DNA of 64,000 nucleotides from Clostridia bacterium (GTDB lineage Bacteria; Bacillota; Clostridia; Oscillospirales; Acutalibacteraceae): NCBI GenBank assembly GCA_017428085.1, contig JAFRRP010000025.1, forward strand, positions 1 through 64,000, in the 5' to 3' direction. This document shows positions 7,984 to 17,419 of the stretch, one piece after another. Every line of letters starts with the position of its first letter. Position 1 is the stretch's first letter. Under the pieces are notes generated by a model. It made no database searches. It saw only the letters and a program-made list of their open reading frames with translations, and had not been told where the DNA came from. Made by a program: the position numbers and the translations under genes.

Positions 7984-8012
7984 TTGACAAAGGCCAAATT
8001 ATGATGTATAGT
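7984..8012 (+). promoter_or_regulatory. argG promoter
   Basis: TTGACA (7984-7989), 17-bp spacer, TATAGT (8007-8012), back to back with the divergent promoter at 7891-7919. Confidence 0.7.
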
Positions 8013-8023
8013 TATGCACAACA

Positions 8024-8051
8024 AATGCATATAATTGCAATAATATTCATT
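8024..8051 (+). promoter_or_regulatory. Two overlapping candidate ARG boxes (ArgR/AhrC operators)
   Basis: AATGCATATAATTGCAAT (8024-8041) and, in reverse orientation, the site at 8035-8051 (reads AATGAATATTATTGCAA on the minus strand) both resemble the Bacillus ARG box CATGAATAAAAATKCAAK. They lie just downstream of the argG -10, where arginine-bound ArgR would block transcription. Pattern match by eye only. Confidence 0.5.
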
Positions 8052-8065
8052 TTGGAGGCAAAATC

Positions 8066-9301
<1,236 letters not shown>

Positions 9302-9341
9302 ACAGGCTTTACTTTTCGATAAAGAAACTGTAAAATATAAC

Positions 9342-9458
9342 AAAGATGAAAGATGAAAGATAAAAGATGAAATTCGGAGCCTGCGACTGGCATTATAATG
9401 AGTAAGAGCAGCGCTCTTCCGACTTTCATCACTCTTCTCTCATCTTTCATCATTTTAT
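9342..9458. repeat. Low-complexity GATGAAA repeat, inverted at the far side
   Basis: The argG-argH gap holds tandem AAAGATGA units (about 9342-9372) and a complementary TTTCATC/CTCATCTTTCATC stretch (about 9424-9456) that could pair into a long imperfect hairpin. It may belong to the same class of low-complexity intergenic repeats seen at 20530 and 57031. Function not known. Confidence 0.6.
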
Positions 9459-9481
9459 GATTACAAAAGGAGAATGTCGCA

Positions 9482-10867
9482 ATGGAGAAAATGTGGGCCG
9501 GGCGCACGGCAGGGGAGACCAATCAGATCGCGGATGATTTCAACTCGTCCATCTCCTTTGATTCCCGCATGTACAAACAGGATATCACCGGTTCCATGGC
9601 GCATTCCTCCATGCTGGCGGCCTGCGGCGTTCTGACCTCACAGGAAAGCGAGGCCATCAACGACGCGCTGGCCGATATACTGGAAGACCTTGACGCGGGC
9701 AGGCTTACCTTCGACCCCGCGGCGGAGGATATCCATATGTTCGTGGAAGCCGTGCTGACGGAACGCATCGGCGCGCTGGGCAAAAAGCTGCACACCGCCC
9801 GCAGCCGCAACGATCAGGTGGCGGTGGACCTGCGGCTTTACCTGCGCGACGAGGTCAACGAGATCATCTCGCTCGTCCTTGCGCTGCTCAAAGCGGTGCG
9901 GGACCAGGCGGCGGCCAACGTCTCCACGATCATGCCGGGCTATACCCACCTGCAGCGGGCGCAGCCGGTCACCTTCGGACACTATCTGATGGCCTACGCC
10001 ATGATGCTCACGCGTGACGTCACCCGTCTGGAGGACGCGCTGAAGCGCATGAATTACTCCCCTCTGGGCTCCTGCGCGCTGGCGGGTACCACCTATCCCA
10101 CGGACAGCGAGATCACGGCTTCCGCGCTGGGCTTCGACGGCATCTGCCTCAACAGCATCGACGGCGTTTCCGACCGGGATTACTGTGTGGAGCTGCTGGC
10201 GGCGTTTTCGGCGCTGATGATGCATCTGTCCCGGTTTTCCGAGGAGATCATCCTTTGGTCCAGCTGGGAGTTCAAATTCGTCGAGCTGGACGACGCGTTC
10301 ACCACGGGTTCGAGCATCATGCCGCAAAAAAAGAACCCCGACATGGCGGAGCTGGTGCGCGGCAAGACGGGCCGGGTCTACGGCGATCTGTTTACCATGT
10401 TGACAGTGCTCAAAGGACTGCCGCTGGCCTATAATAAGGACATGCAGGAGGATAAGGAGGCCATTTTTGACGCGGTGGATACGGTCAAAATGTGCCTGAA
10501 GGTCTTTGCGCCGATGGTCGGGACCATGAAGCCGCTGCCGGAGAACATGAAAAAGGCCGCGCAGAAGGGCTTTATCAACGCCACCGATCTGGCGGATTAT
10601 CTCGTCGGCAAGGGCATCCCGTTCCGTCAGGCGTATAAGACGGTGGGCCAATGCGTCGGCTGGTGCGTCAAAAACGGCAAGGTGCTGGAAGAGATGACGC
10701 TTGACGAGTACCGACAGTTCGACGGAAATTTCGACGAGGGGCTGTACGCGGCCATCGATCTGGAAAGCTGCGTGGAAAAACGTATCTCCAAAGGCGGCAC
10801 CGGCAAGGCCTCCATTTTGAAACAGATCGAATTTATCGACGCTTTCTTAGCGGGACAATCATCATAA
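9482..10867 (+). CDS. argH: Argininosuccinate lyase
   Basis: 461 aa, normal length for the fumarase/aspartase superfamily. Splits argininosuccinate into arginine and fumarate. The superfamily signature GSSIMPQKKNPD is at about residues 276-287 with the catalytic serine in its loop, and the HTARSRNDQV block lies near residue 100. AAGGAG precedes the ATG. It follows argG in the same direction, so transcription through the repeat-containing gap is likely. Confidence 0.97.
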   Translation: MEKMWAGRTAGETNQIADDFNSSISFDSRMYKQDITGSMAHSSMLAACGVLTSQESEAINDALADILEDLDAGRLTFDPAAEDIHMFVEAVLTERIGALGKKLHTARSRNDQVAVDLRLYLRDEVNEIISLVLALLKAVRDQAAANVSTIMPGYTHLQRAQPVTFGHYLMAYAMMLTRDVTRLEDALKRMNYSPLGSCALAGTTYPTDSEITASALGFDGICLNSIDGVSDRDYCVELLAAFSALMMHLSRFSEEIILWSSWEFKFVELDDAFTTGSSIMPQKKNPDMAELVRGKTGRVYGDLFTMLTVLKGLPLAYNKDMQEDKEAIFDAVDTVKMCLKVFAPMVGTMKPLPENMKKAAQKGFINATDLADYLVGKGIPFRQAYKTVGQCVGWCVKNGKVLEEMTLDEYRQFDGNFDEGLYAAIDLESCVEKRISKGGTGKASILKQIEFIDAFLAGQSS

Positions 10868-10891
10868 CGCTTTTTCATTTCTTGGGGAAGA

Positions 10892-10943
10892 AATAAAAGG
10901 GGCGTCGGCGCGTTTCAGTCAATGGCTGTCACGCGCCGGCGTC
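10892..10943 (-). terminator. Terminator of the kinase/phosphatase operon
   Basis: Long imperfect GC-rich stem, 10901-10913 against 10931-10943. Read on the minus strand it is followed by CCTTTTATTT, so it should end the minus-strand operon whose last gene stops at 11030. On the plus strand (argH side) the T run is weak. Confidence 0.55.
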
Positions 10944-10950
10944 TTGTCAT

Positions 10951-11021
10951 CGTAGCACGCTGCTTCAGCAGCGTTAGCAAATGATGTTTTTATTGGGATT
11001 AACGGAGCTGAGGCTCCGTGC
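10951..11021. repeat. Two REP-like hairpins
   Basis: TAGCACGCTGCTTCAGCAGCG (stem 10958-10963/10968-10973) and, inverted, ACGGAGC/GCTCCGT (11002-11008/11013-11019) followed by GCC. They resemble the hairpins at 50895, 51029 and 62861: a TAGC core flanking a variable 6-7 bp GC stem with a CTNA-type loop. Confidence 0.6.
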
Positions 11022-11029
11022 CACATGGA

Positions 11030-12457
11030 TCAGATCGCCATGACGATGGCTTCCGCGATCTTGGTTTTGTTGAAGCCGTTCAGCTCCGTATTCAGGAGAT
11101 CGACGGTCTCCTGTGAAAACTGGAAGCGGTCGTCGTGGCTTTCCAGCCGGGTCTTCAGGTACAAAAGCGCCGGGGGAAAGTTCTGCTTCACGGAACGGAT
11201 CAGCAGGTCCATGCCTCGCTGCTCGTCGGCGCGCAGACCCATCTGGCCGTCGAACAGCCAGCGGCCGTAATAGTATTGCGCGATCACGCAGCCGCTTTCC
11301 GCGGAAAAAGCCATCTGGCGCAGGTATTCCGCGGCTTCCGCCGTACCCTGGGGCGTGATATCCAACCCGATCAGGGCGTAAAGGCACCGCGCCGTTTCGT
11401 CGTTGGCGGCGGCAAGCCCCCGCAGGATATGCAGCGCCTCCGCCGTTTTGTCCCTGTCGCTGCGGTACAGGCTGAACAGGGTATAGGCGTACAATCGGGA
11501 GCAGACGGCGCTGCCTGCATCGTGCCCCGCCCGCGCCAGCTCCAGCGCCTTTCCGGGGTCCTTGTCGATCAGCGCGCACTTGCACATGGGCACCGTCGCG
11601 TCCGGGTTTTCCGCGCGTTTTACGGAGGAGACCGTTACGCCGTCCAGCTCGTCCACGATCTCCCGCGCGTGCTGGTACCGCAGGGCGGGGTCCGGCTCCA
11701 CACAGCGGATCATCACCCGGCGCAGGGTGGGGCTGAATTCGGCGGGCGGGTTCTTTTTGAATGCCTCCGCCGCGTAGTCCGTGGTGGTCAGGAAAAACAG
11801 CGTCATGCCCAGCGAGTACAGGTCGGAGTTGTACCGGCCGTACAACGGTCGGCCCATATGCACCTCCGGCGCGATGAAGGAGCCGATGCCGGTGACGGGC
11901 CCGTTGAGGGCGGGCAGATCCCGAGCAACGCCGAAATCCCCCAGCACAAAGCCGGGCTCGTTATCGGCGCCGTAGCGCACGTAGATGTTGCTGTGCTTGA
12001 TGTCCCGGTGCAGGATCTTCTGCTGCTCGCAGTAGTCCAGCGCCTTGCAGATGTCCCGCGTGACGTCCACGATCAGTTTTTCGGAAACGCCCTTGCTTTT
12101 GATATGCTCCGTCAGAACCGTCAGCTTCGGCATCACGAAGAAAAACAGATAGTTGTTTTCCGCCGCGTTGACGGGGTATTCATAGAAATCCAGCAGCGGC
12201 ATGATGTGTTCGCAGCCGCGGCATTTCAGCATGGTATCCCGCTCGGAATGGACGTATTGAATGGCCTTTTCCGGCTTGGCGATGGTGCCAACGGAGGAGA
12301 TCACCTTCAGCACCAAAGAACGCTTGCCGTCCGTCAGGTCAAAGACGGTGGAAAACCCGCCGAAGCCGATGGATTCCCCTAATTTCAGCCCCGGCAGGCG
12401 CCGTTCGCGTTTGTATTGCTCGAATACGGGTAAAAGCTCGGCAGGCGTCAGCTGCAT
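11030..12457 (-). CDS. Ser/Thr protein kinase with Sel1/TPR-like C-terminus
   Basis: 475 aa. Hanks-type kinase domain at about 25-275: glycine loop IGFGGFSTVF (30-39), Lys51 in LVLKV, catalytic HRDIKHSN (150-157) and DFG at 174-176, all intact. After about residue 290 helical repeats follow, ending in a Sel1-like unit (AEYLRQMA...AQYYYGRWLFDG). No transmembrane segment or PASTA domains are seen, so it is cytosolic, unlike PrkC. The start overlaps the PP2C gene by 10 bases. It is the last gene of the minus-strand signalling operon and probably the opposing partner of the PP2C phosphatases. Confidence 0.9.
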   Translation of the reverse strand: MQLTPAELLPVFEQYKRERRLPGLKLGESIGFGGFSTVFDLTDGKRSLVLKVISSVGTIAKPEKAIQYVHSERDTMLKCRGCEHIMPLLDFYEYPVNAAENNYLFFFVMPKLTVLTEHIKSKGVSEKLIVDVTRDICKALDYCEQQKILHRDIKHSNIYVRYGADNEPGFVLGDFGVARDLPALNGPVTGIGSFIAPEVHMGRPLYGRYNSDLYSLGMTLFFLTTTDYAAEAFKKNPPAEFSPTLRRVMIRCVEPDPALRYQHAREIVDELDGVTVSSVKRAENPDATVPMCKCALIDKDPGKALELARAGHDAGSAVCSRLYAYTLFSLYRSDRDKTAEALHILRGLAAANDETARCLYALIGLDITPQGTAEAAEYLRQMAFSAESGCVIAQYYYGRWLFDGQMGLRADEQRGMDLLIRSVKQNFPPALLYLKTRLESHDDRFQFSQETVDLLNTELNGFNKTKIAEAIVMAI

Positions 12458-13293
12458 TCATGTCCCTCCTGTTCCGCGTCGATTTTTTTGTCAAAGGTTT
12501 TCATGAACCGCTGCTTCATGGAGACCGGGTCGAACAGCATATCGCCGCACTGTTTCTGCTCTGTGTCCAGCACCAACATGGACCAGTCGTCCATCAACTG
12601 GTACATGGCGTCGGCGGTCATTTCCGCCAGCGCATCCGCCAGCTGCGCGCAATCGGCGATCTCTCCCGCGTGTACGCGTCCCGCCAGTTCCAACGCCGCC
12701 TTTTGGATATCTCTGTCGCCCCGGTACCACAGCATCTTCTGCGGCCCGTCGGAATACAGCATCACGTTGGTCACGTCGTCGGCGGGCAGCAGCGTCAGCC
12801 GCAGGTGCGCCTTCGCGTCGGGGTTGACGGTGAAAAACGTGCGGTCGGCGGAACCGGCGTTTTCCTCTTCGGAATAATAAGCCGCCGTGCCGTCGGCTTT
12901 CGCGCACAGGATGTTGCCGTCGCCGATGTGGCCGGTCAGGATATCTTTGCCGTCCGTCACCGCGAACAGCAGCGTGGCGGAAAACTCGGTGGGGTCCTTG
13001 GCGAAGCGCTTGGGCTCCTTCTTTTTCATCGCCGCCAGAATGGGGTCAATGATATCGGCGGCGTTTTTGTTCTGGTCAAGGAACTCCTTCAGCGTCATCC
13101 GGGAAAACAGTTTGACGACGGTTTCGATATTCGTTTCGGCGGCTTTTTCCGCGTATTTCGCGGAGCTGCACCCGTCGGAGATCGCCAGGATCACGTTGCC
13201 GTTATCGGCGTAGCGGTATCGCACCCGGTCCTGACAGGGCGTGCCGTTGTCCTCATGGTAGACGCCGCGCCCCAGATACTGCATGATGTTCAT
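12448..13293 (-). CDS. PP2C-family protein phosphatase (PP2C_2 type)
   Basis: 281 aa. N-terminal block GRGVYHEDNGTPCQDR and VILAISDGCSSAKYAEKAA carry the metal-binding aspartates of the PP2C fold, and HIGDGNILC the second metal motif. The shorter, divergent PP2C_2 pattern is typical of phosphatases that accompany von Willebrand A proteins and kinases in TerY-P-type triads. Here it lies directly between the vWA gene (12 bases upstream) and the Ser/Thr kinase (overlapping). Likely removes phosphate from the kinase or a shared target; the target is not known. Confidence 0.85.
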   Translation of the reverse strand: MNIMQYLGRGVYHEDNGTPCQDRVRYRYADNGNVILAISDGCSSAKYAEKAAETNIETVVKLFSRMTLKEFLDQNKNAADIIDPILAAMKKKEPKRFAKDPTEFSATLLFAVTDGKDILTGHIGDGNILCAKADGTAAYYSEEENAGSADRTFFTVNPDAKAHLRLTLLPADDVTNVMLYSDGPQKMLWYRGDRDIQKAALELAGRVHAGEIADCAQLADALAEMTADAMYQLMDDWSMLVLDTEQKQCGDMLFDPVSMKQRFMKTFDKKIDAEQEGHECS

Positions 13294-13305
13294 GGAATCA
13301 CGCCC

Positions 13306-13992
13306 TTACTGATTGAAGATGTTGAACGCCCCGTCGATCTGCGCCTGCGTACGGGTGATGGTGCCGGTGACGGTGCGCGGGATCAGCTCGCTGAAGAATT
13401 TTTCCAGCATGCTCACGTTATTGTGGGAGATGCAAACGGTGTGGTCGGGGTGTATGGTGAGCTGCTGCAGCCGCTCCATATTGGCCATGGCGCGCTCGCT
13501 TTGGAAGCCCGCCGCGATAAACAGCGCCTTGTGGTTGAGTTCGAGATCGCGCACGCTGTTGCAGGCGGCGGCGTAGGCGGCGTTGACCGCGTCGATCTCC
13601 TCCTGCGTGGCGCCCTTGCCCGCGTCGGGGTAGCCGTCCGTGAAATAGTAATAAAGCGGATGGAAGCTCTCTTCGCCCTCGGCGCGCCACTGTTCGTACC
13701 GACGGGAGCCGATCTCGATGGCCTTCAGGATGGCGGGGCCGGGGTCGGTGGCGCCGGAGCTTTCGATGAAGATCCGCGCCGGATCGATGTTGTCGATCAG
13801 CTCGCACTGGGTCAGGATCTCATAACGGTGGTTGAACTGGATGAACGTGAGGTACACGTTTACGCCGGAAAGATAGGGCGAGGTGCGCAGCCGTCCGATC
13901 ATGTTACGCAGCGCCTCGTTGATATTGCCGATGATGGCCTGCGTGGAGGAACTGTGGTCCACGATGAGGAATACGTCGATGTTTGGTTTCAT
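13306..13992 (-). CDS. von Willebrand factor A protein (TerY-like)
   Basis: 228 aa, essentially one vWA domain. The MIDAS metal site is present: DHSSS at residues 12-16 (DxSxS), with a later conserved Asp in YYFTDGYPD. Size and lack of signal peptide match TerY, the cytosolic metal-dependent adaptor of TerY-P triads (vWA, PP2C, kinase). AGGAG precedes the ATG. Probably presents a ligand or partner to the flanking phosphatase and kinases. Confidence 0.85.
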   Translation of the reverse strand: MKPNIDVFLIVDHSSSTQAIIGNINEALRNMIGRLRTSPYLSGVNVYLTFIQFNHRYEILTQCELIDNIDPARIFIESSGATDPGPAILKAIEIGSRRYEQWRAEGEESFHPLYYYFTDGYPDAGKGATQEEIDAVNAAYAAACNSVRDLELNHKALFIAAGFQSERAMANMERLQQLTIHPDHTVCISHNNVSMLEKFFSELIPRTVTGTITRTQAQIDGAFNIFNQ

Positions 13993-14028
13993 TTTTATTC
14001 TCCTATCTCAAAACTCAACATTCAAAAC

Positions 14029-15438
14029 TCATAATTTCAGCGCCCGTATCCACGCCCCGATGGAGTGCCAGCGGCGGAAGTGAAACTCGTCGGCGAAGGC
14101 CTGGCGGGTGGTGTCGTTCAGCTCCATCCAGCGGGCGTATTTGGCGGGGGCGGCGTTCAGGTCGTTATCGGCCTCGTAGGGGAATTCCGCCGTGCCCCAG
14201 GTGGGCTCCGCGCTGCCCATGTTCCGCTGCGTCAGGGGGTTCTGCCAGCCCAGCAGACACTGGAACAGCAGCACCGCGTAGGCGAAATCGATCTGGTACG
14301 GCTCACGGAACCGGTCGAACATCAGCGCGGAGTCGATATCGGGATGCACATAGGGGGGCGTGGCGCCTCCGCCGGGGTGCTTGAAAGTCTCGAAACTGTC
14401 GCAGTCGATGATATAGACCTCGTTGGACCGGCCGATCAGCACGTTATTGGCGGACAGATCGGAAATGTTGATCTGGTAAAGCCGCAGCTCCAGCATCAGC
14501 AGGGAAAGATTGCGGATCACAGCGGTGCGGTTGTAGCGGTTCCACGTTTCGTTCAGGATGATATTGCGCAGCGGTTCGCCGGTCACGCGGCGCATGGTAA
14601 AGCCCAGACACGCGTTGTGCTCGTCAAAGATCAGGTCAACGGGCATGGCCAGCCGGTCGGAATTGATGCGTCGGCCCAGCTCCGCCAGATTTTCCAGCTT
14701 TTCGGTCTTGGCGGCGGTGGGGCGAAAGGCGCTGTATATTTTGATGGCCTTGTCCGGCAGCTCCGGGGAGGTAAATACTTCCGCTTCGCCGCCGATGCCG
14801 CCTGTCAGTAATTTGAACTTTGTCCCGTCTATCGTTCTGCTGAAGCCGTAACTGCTTTTTCTGCCTAAATACAACGTGGATTTGAACAGCGGGTTGACGG
14901 TGCAGGGGTCGCTGCCGTTGACGGGCGTGACACGGCGGAAGGGACGGTTCAGCAGGTCCTGTTCGCTGAAGGAGGACAGCGGCTGCGGGACCAGGTACTG
15001 GCGGTTGTAGCCGTAGGGATCGAAAAAATAGAGATACAGCCGGTGCATGGCGCGGCTGACGGTGTGCAGCACGAATTCCTCCGCCGCGCCCGCGTCGTAA
15101 AACGCGAAGATCACCGGCCCGTTGTGGATGGTGGCGGGGTCGATATGCGAGGCGGCGCTGTCGTAGAATTGTTCGATATCGCAGCTTAATGCGTGGTATT
15201 TGCAGATCTGCGTCAGGATGATATCCGCGTTGACGCGAAGCTTCATGTTGGGGGAAAATTTCAGTACCTGCAGCTCGTAAAACACGCTGTTGGCAACGGT
15301 GAATTTTACGTCGGAAAGCGCCGCCAGCGCCCGCAGGTCGTCGGTGGCTTCCAGAACGCAGCTGGTGTGCAGCACCGCCATCGGCTGCTCGCCCGTATGC
15401 GTCAATTTGAAATCCTGTAAAGACGTAAGGATGCTCAT
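14029..15438 (-). CDS. YegI-like protein kinase with PIN-like N-terminal region
   Basis: 469 aa from ATG 15438, which has an AAAGGG site 8 bases upstream; upstream codons in this frame overlap the PP2C gene and look spurious. Residues 1-130 have a PIN-like pattern (TSCVLEATDDL, then acidic positions), unassigned with certainty. The second half is a divergent kinase domain: GGIGGEAEVF as nucleotide loop, AIKIY lysine, ISDLSANNVLIG as catalytic loop and IIDCDSF as the metal site, as in YegI-type kinases. It sits between PP2C-2 and the vWA gene, so the operon has two kinases and two phosphatases. Confidence 0.75.
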   Translation of the reverse strand: MSILTSLQDFKLTHTGEQPMAVLHTSCVLEATDDLRALAALSDVKFTVANSVFYELQVLKFSPNMKLRVNADIILTQICKYHALSCDIEQFYDSAASHIDPATIHNGPVIFAFYDAGAAEEFVLHTVSRAMHRLYLYFFDPYGYNRQYLVPQPLSSFSEQDLLNRPFRRVTPVNGSDPCTVNPLFKSTLYLGRKSSYGFSRTIDGTKFKLLTGGIGGEAEVFTSPELPDKAIKIYSAFRPTAAKTEKLENLAELGRRINSDRLAMPVDLIFDEHNACLGFTMRRVTGEPLRNIILNETWNRYNRTAVIRNLSLLMLELRLYQINISDLSANNVLIGRSNEVYIIDCDSFETFKHPGGGATPPYVHPDIDSALMFDRFREPYQIDFAYAVLLFQCLLGWQNPLTQRNMGSAEPTWGTAEFPYEADNDLNAAPAKYARWMELNDTTRQAFADEFHFRRWHSIGAWIRALKL

Positions 15439-15500
15439 GAACGGAACCCTTTTCTCTAAATTCAAATCACAAAGCTCAGAACTGACAACAGCCGTCGTCT

Positions 15501-16274
15501 CTATTCGTCTGTTCTGAAATGAATGATGACGGCTGTGGCGTTGTCGGCATGGTCGATCTGCCCGGCGCTGAACACGATCTGCTTCGCTTCCACGCCCCGC
15601 AGGATCGCGCCTGCCAGCTCGTCCTCGGTAAAGGCGTTGGTCACGCCGTCGGTACACAGCAGCAGGATATCGCCGTCGTTCAGCGTGCCCCTTGCGATGT
15701 GCGCCGCGCGGGAGGGCTGTGCTTCGCCCGCGCCCACGCCGTACAGCAGGATGCGCTCGTCGCCGGGGGAGGGCGTCACGCCCGCCATCTTTTTATAGCT
15801 TTCCATGTTGTGGCGGATGGTCAGCTCGTGCAGCTTGCCGTCGGATTGCAGCACAAAGGCGGGGCTGTCGCCCACGTTGACCAGCACGCACTCGTTGCCA
15901 CGCAGGATCACCACGGTGGCGGTGGTGCCGCCGCTGGTCCCGCACCGGGCGGATACCTGTCGAGCCAGCGCGTCCGCTTCGTCCAGCGTTTCCTTGATCC
16001 ACAGGGCGGCGTCCGTTTCCTCCGTCACGTCGCGGAACCGTTCGCACAGCAGCTCCGCAGCGGCGCGGGCGATCTCCGCGCTGTCGCCGAGGCCCCCGAT
16101 GCCGTCAAATACGGCGAAAATGGACGCCGGTTGTTCCGCGCAGACGCCGCCTCCGTCAAGGTTCATCTTCCGCGATACAAAGGGCGCTTCGCCGTCCGCG
16201 ATGAAATTGTCCTGATTGGTCTTCCGTTTGCCGATAAAGGTGGCGCAGGAATAAGACACGCTGTTTTTTTCCAT
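15501..16274 (-). CDS. PP2C-family protein phosphatase (second copy)
   Basis: 257 aa. Classical PP2C landmarks: GKRKTNQDNF near residue 15, FAVFDGIGGLGDSA near 55, VNVGDSPAF near 135 and LLLCTDGVTNAF near 205, including the metal-binding Asp residues. This is closer to the PrpC/Stp group than the first phosphatase. It is the first gene of the minus-strand operon and is divergent to the FHA-like/FtsW/PBP genes, as phosphatases often are next to kinase-controlled cell-wall genes. Confidence 0.92.
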   Translation of the reverse strand: MEKNSVSYSCATFIGKRKTNQDNFIADGEAPFVSRKMNLDGGGVCAEQPASIFAVFDGIGGLGDSAEIARAAAELLCERFRDVTEETDAALWIKETLDEADALARQVSARCGTSGGTTATVVILRGNECVLVNVGDSPAFVLQSDGKLHELTIRHNMESYKKMAGVTPSPGDERILLYGVGAGEAQPSRAAHIARGTLNDGDILLLCTDGVTNAFTEDELAGAILRGVEAKQIVFSAGQIDHADNATAVIIHFRTDE

Positions 16275-16341
16275 TCTGTTTCCCCGTTCAGCAAGGTTAA
16301 TTTAAACTTTCTTGTTTATATTGGGTTTTGCAAAAAATCTG

Positions 16342-16369
16342 TTGCATGAACCCGCAGGTATGATATAAT
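16342..16369 (+). promoter_or_regulatory. Promoter of the FHA-FtsW-PBP operon
   Basis: TTGCAT (16342-16347), 16-bp spacer, TGA-TATAAT extended -10 (16364-16369). Confidence 0.6.
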
Positions 16370-16377
16370 ATAGATAC

Positions 16378-16406
16378 AGTATAACTCTTGTTCGTATGAA
16401 TTGCAA
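16378..16406 (-). promoter_or_regulatory. Promoter of the phosphatase/kinase operon
   Basis: Minus strand: TTGCAA (16406-16401), 17-bp spacer, TATACT (16383-16378). It lies next to the divergent promoter at 16342-16369, so the two operons could share control. Confidence 0.6.
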
Positions 16407-16457
16407 TACCATTCAACCGCATGAATCTTAAATTTAGCTTTTCCTTTGGAGGATCTT

Positions 16458-17168
16458 ATGGGAACGAAAATCGTCGTAGTCATCGTCATTCTGGTGCTCG
16501 TGTTCGTCATCTACTTCCTGGCGTCGGGTAAAAAGATCGGCGGCGGGGAAGAGGAGCCCGGCAAAAAACAGCGCCAGCCCGAAACGCCTGCGCAGCAGCC
16601 GCAGCCGGAAAAACCGCGCTTTGAGGATATCGGCACACGGCTGGTGTCAAAATTGAGCATGGAGCAGCTGGATAGGTCAGGCCGCGTGGTCAAGACCTTT
16701 GATATCAACGAGATCCCGCCGGAGGGCGTCACCGTCAGCCGTCCCGGCGCCAAGCTGGGGGACGTGATCCTGTCCGAAGCGGGCGGCGAGGACGCCATGA
16801 CCGTCGGCACCGAGGCCATCGTACTGGGCGAGGACGAAAAGGGCATGTTCGGCAAGATCTTCGAAAACGGCCGTGAGAAAAACAAGCTGTACCTGTTCGA
16901 TCCCGTGGCGAACCGTTCCCGGGAGGTGCGGCAGTTCGATATCGCCGACAACACCATGATCTGCATCGGCAGACAGTGGCTGCGTTTCGTGGTGCCCACG
17001 GTGCCCGGCGCGCCCGTGCCCGTCAATGCGGCGGTCAACCCGGCGGTGTTCACGTCCCTGCCCGCCGAAGCGAAAACCACCGTGGCTCCGCCGGCCGCCC
17101 CCTCCGGGTTCTCCTTTGAATCCTCCGTGGACGGCAACGGCAGATTCGTCATCACCCGCAGCAAGTAA
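16458..17168 (+). CDS. Membrane-anchored FHA-like protein
   Basis: 236 aa from ATG 16458 (GGAGG 7 bases upstream). One N-terminal transmembrane helix (about 4-24), then a Pro/Gln-rich linker and a cytoplasmic beta-rich domain whose end (IADNTMICIGRQWLRFVV) resembles the last strands of a forkhead-associated fold; the GR and SxxH phospho-threonine residues are not clear, so the FHA call is tentative. A Pro/Ala-rich tail follows. First gene of a four-gene unit with FtsW-like and PBP-like genes, where an FHA protein is expected by analogy with actinobacterial fhaB. Confidence 0.5.
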   Translation: MGTKIVVVIVILVLVFVIYFLASGKKIGGGEEEPGKKQRQPETPAQQPQPEKPRFEDIGTRLVSKLSMEQLDRSGRVVKTFDINEIPPEGVTVSRPGAKLGDVILSEAGGEDAMTVGTEAIVLGEDEKGMFGKIFENGREKNKLYLFDPVANRSREVRQFDIADNTMICIGRQWLRFVVPTVPGAPVPVNAAVNPAVFTSLPAEAKTTVAPPAAPSGFSFESSVDGNGRFVITRSK

Positions 17169-17191
17169 CCGCGGGGAAAGGAGAACGGCTT

Positions 17192-17419
17192 ATGCAGACG
17201 CTGGAAGCGCAATTGTTCGTCATCACCTTCGTGCTGGCGCTGCTGATCATCATTATCTTCCTCTATAAGGTCATGCTCCGGTCCCTCGGCGGACCGGATA
17301 AAAAAGAAAAAAAGCCCCGCAGGGCGAAAAAGCCCGTCCCGGCGGAAAGCGCCGTTCCGGCGCGCCGCCCCGTGGTTAGGCGGGAGGAAAACCCGGAGGG
17401 AGGCGACAGCCTTGGCTGA
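17192..17419 (+). CDS. Small single-pass membrane protein
   Basis: 75 aa. One transmembrane helix (about 8-28) followed by a very basic Lys/Arg/Pro-rich cytoplasmic tail. No family recognised. AAAGGAG lies upstream of the ATG. It overlaps the FtsW-like start by 8 bases, which implies translational coupling and a link to that transporter-like enzyme. Confidence 0.7.
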   Translation: MQTLEAQLFVITFVLALLIIIIFLYKVMLRSLGGPDKKEKKPRRAKKPVPAESAVPARRPVVRREENPEGGDSLG

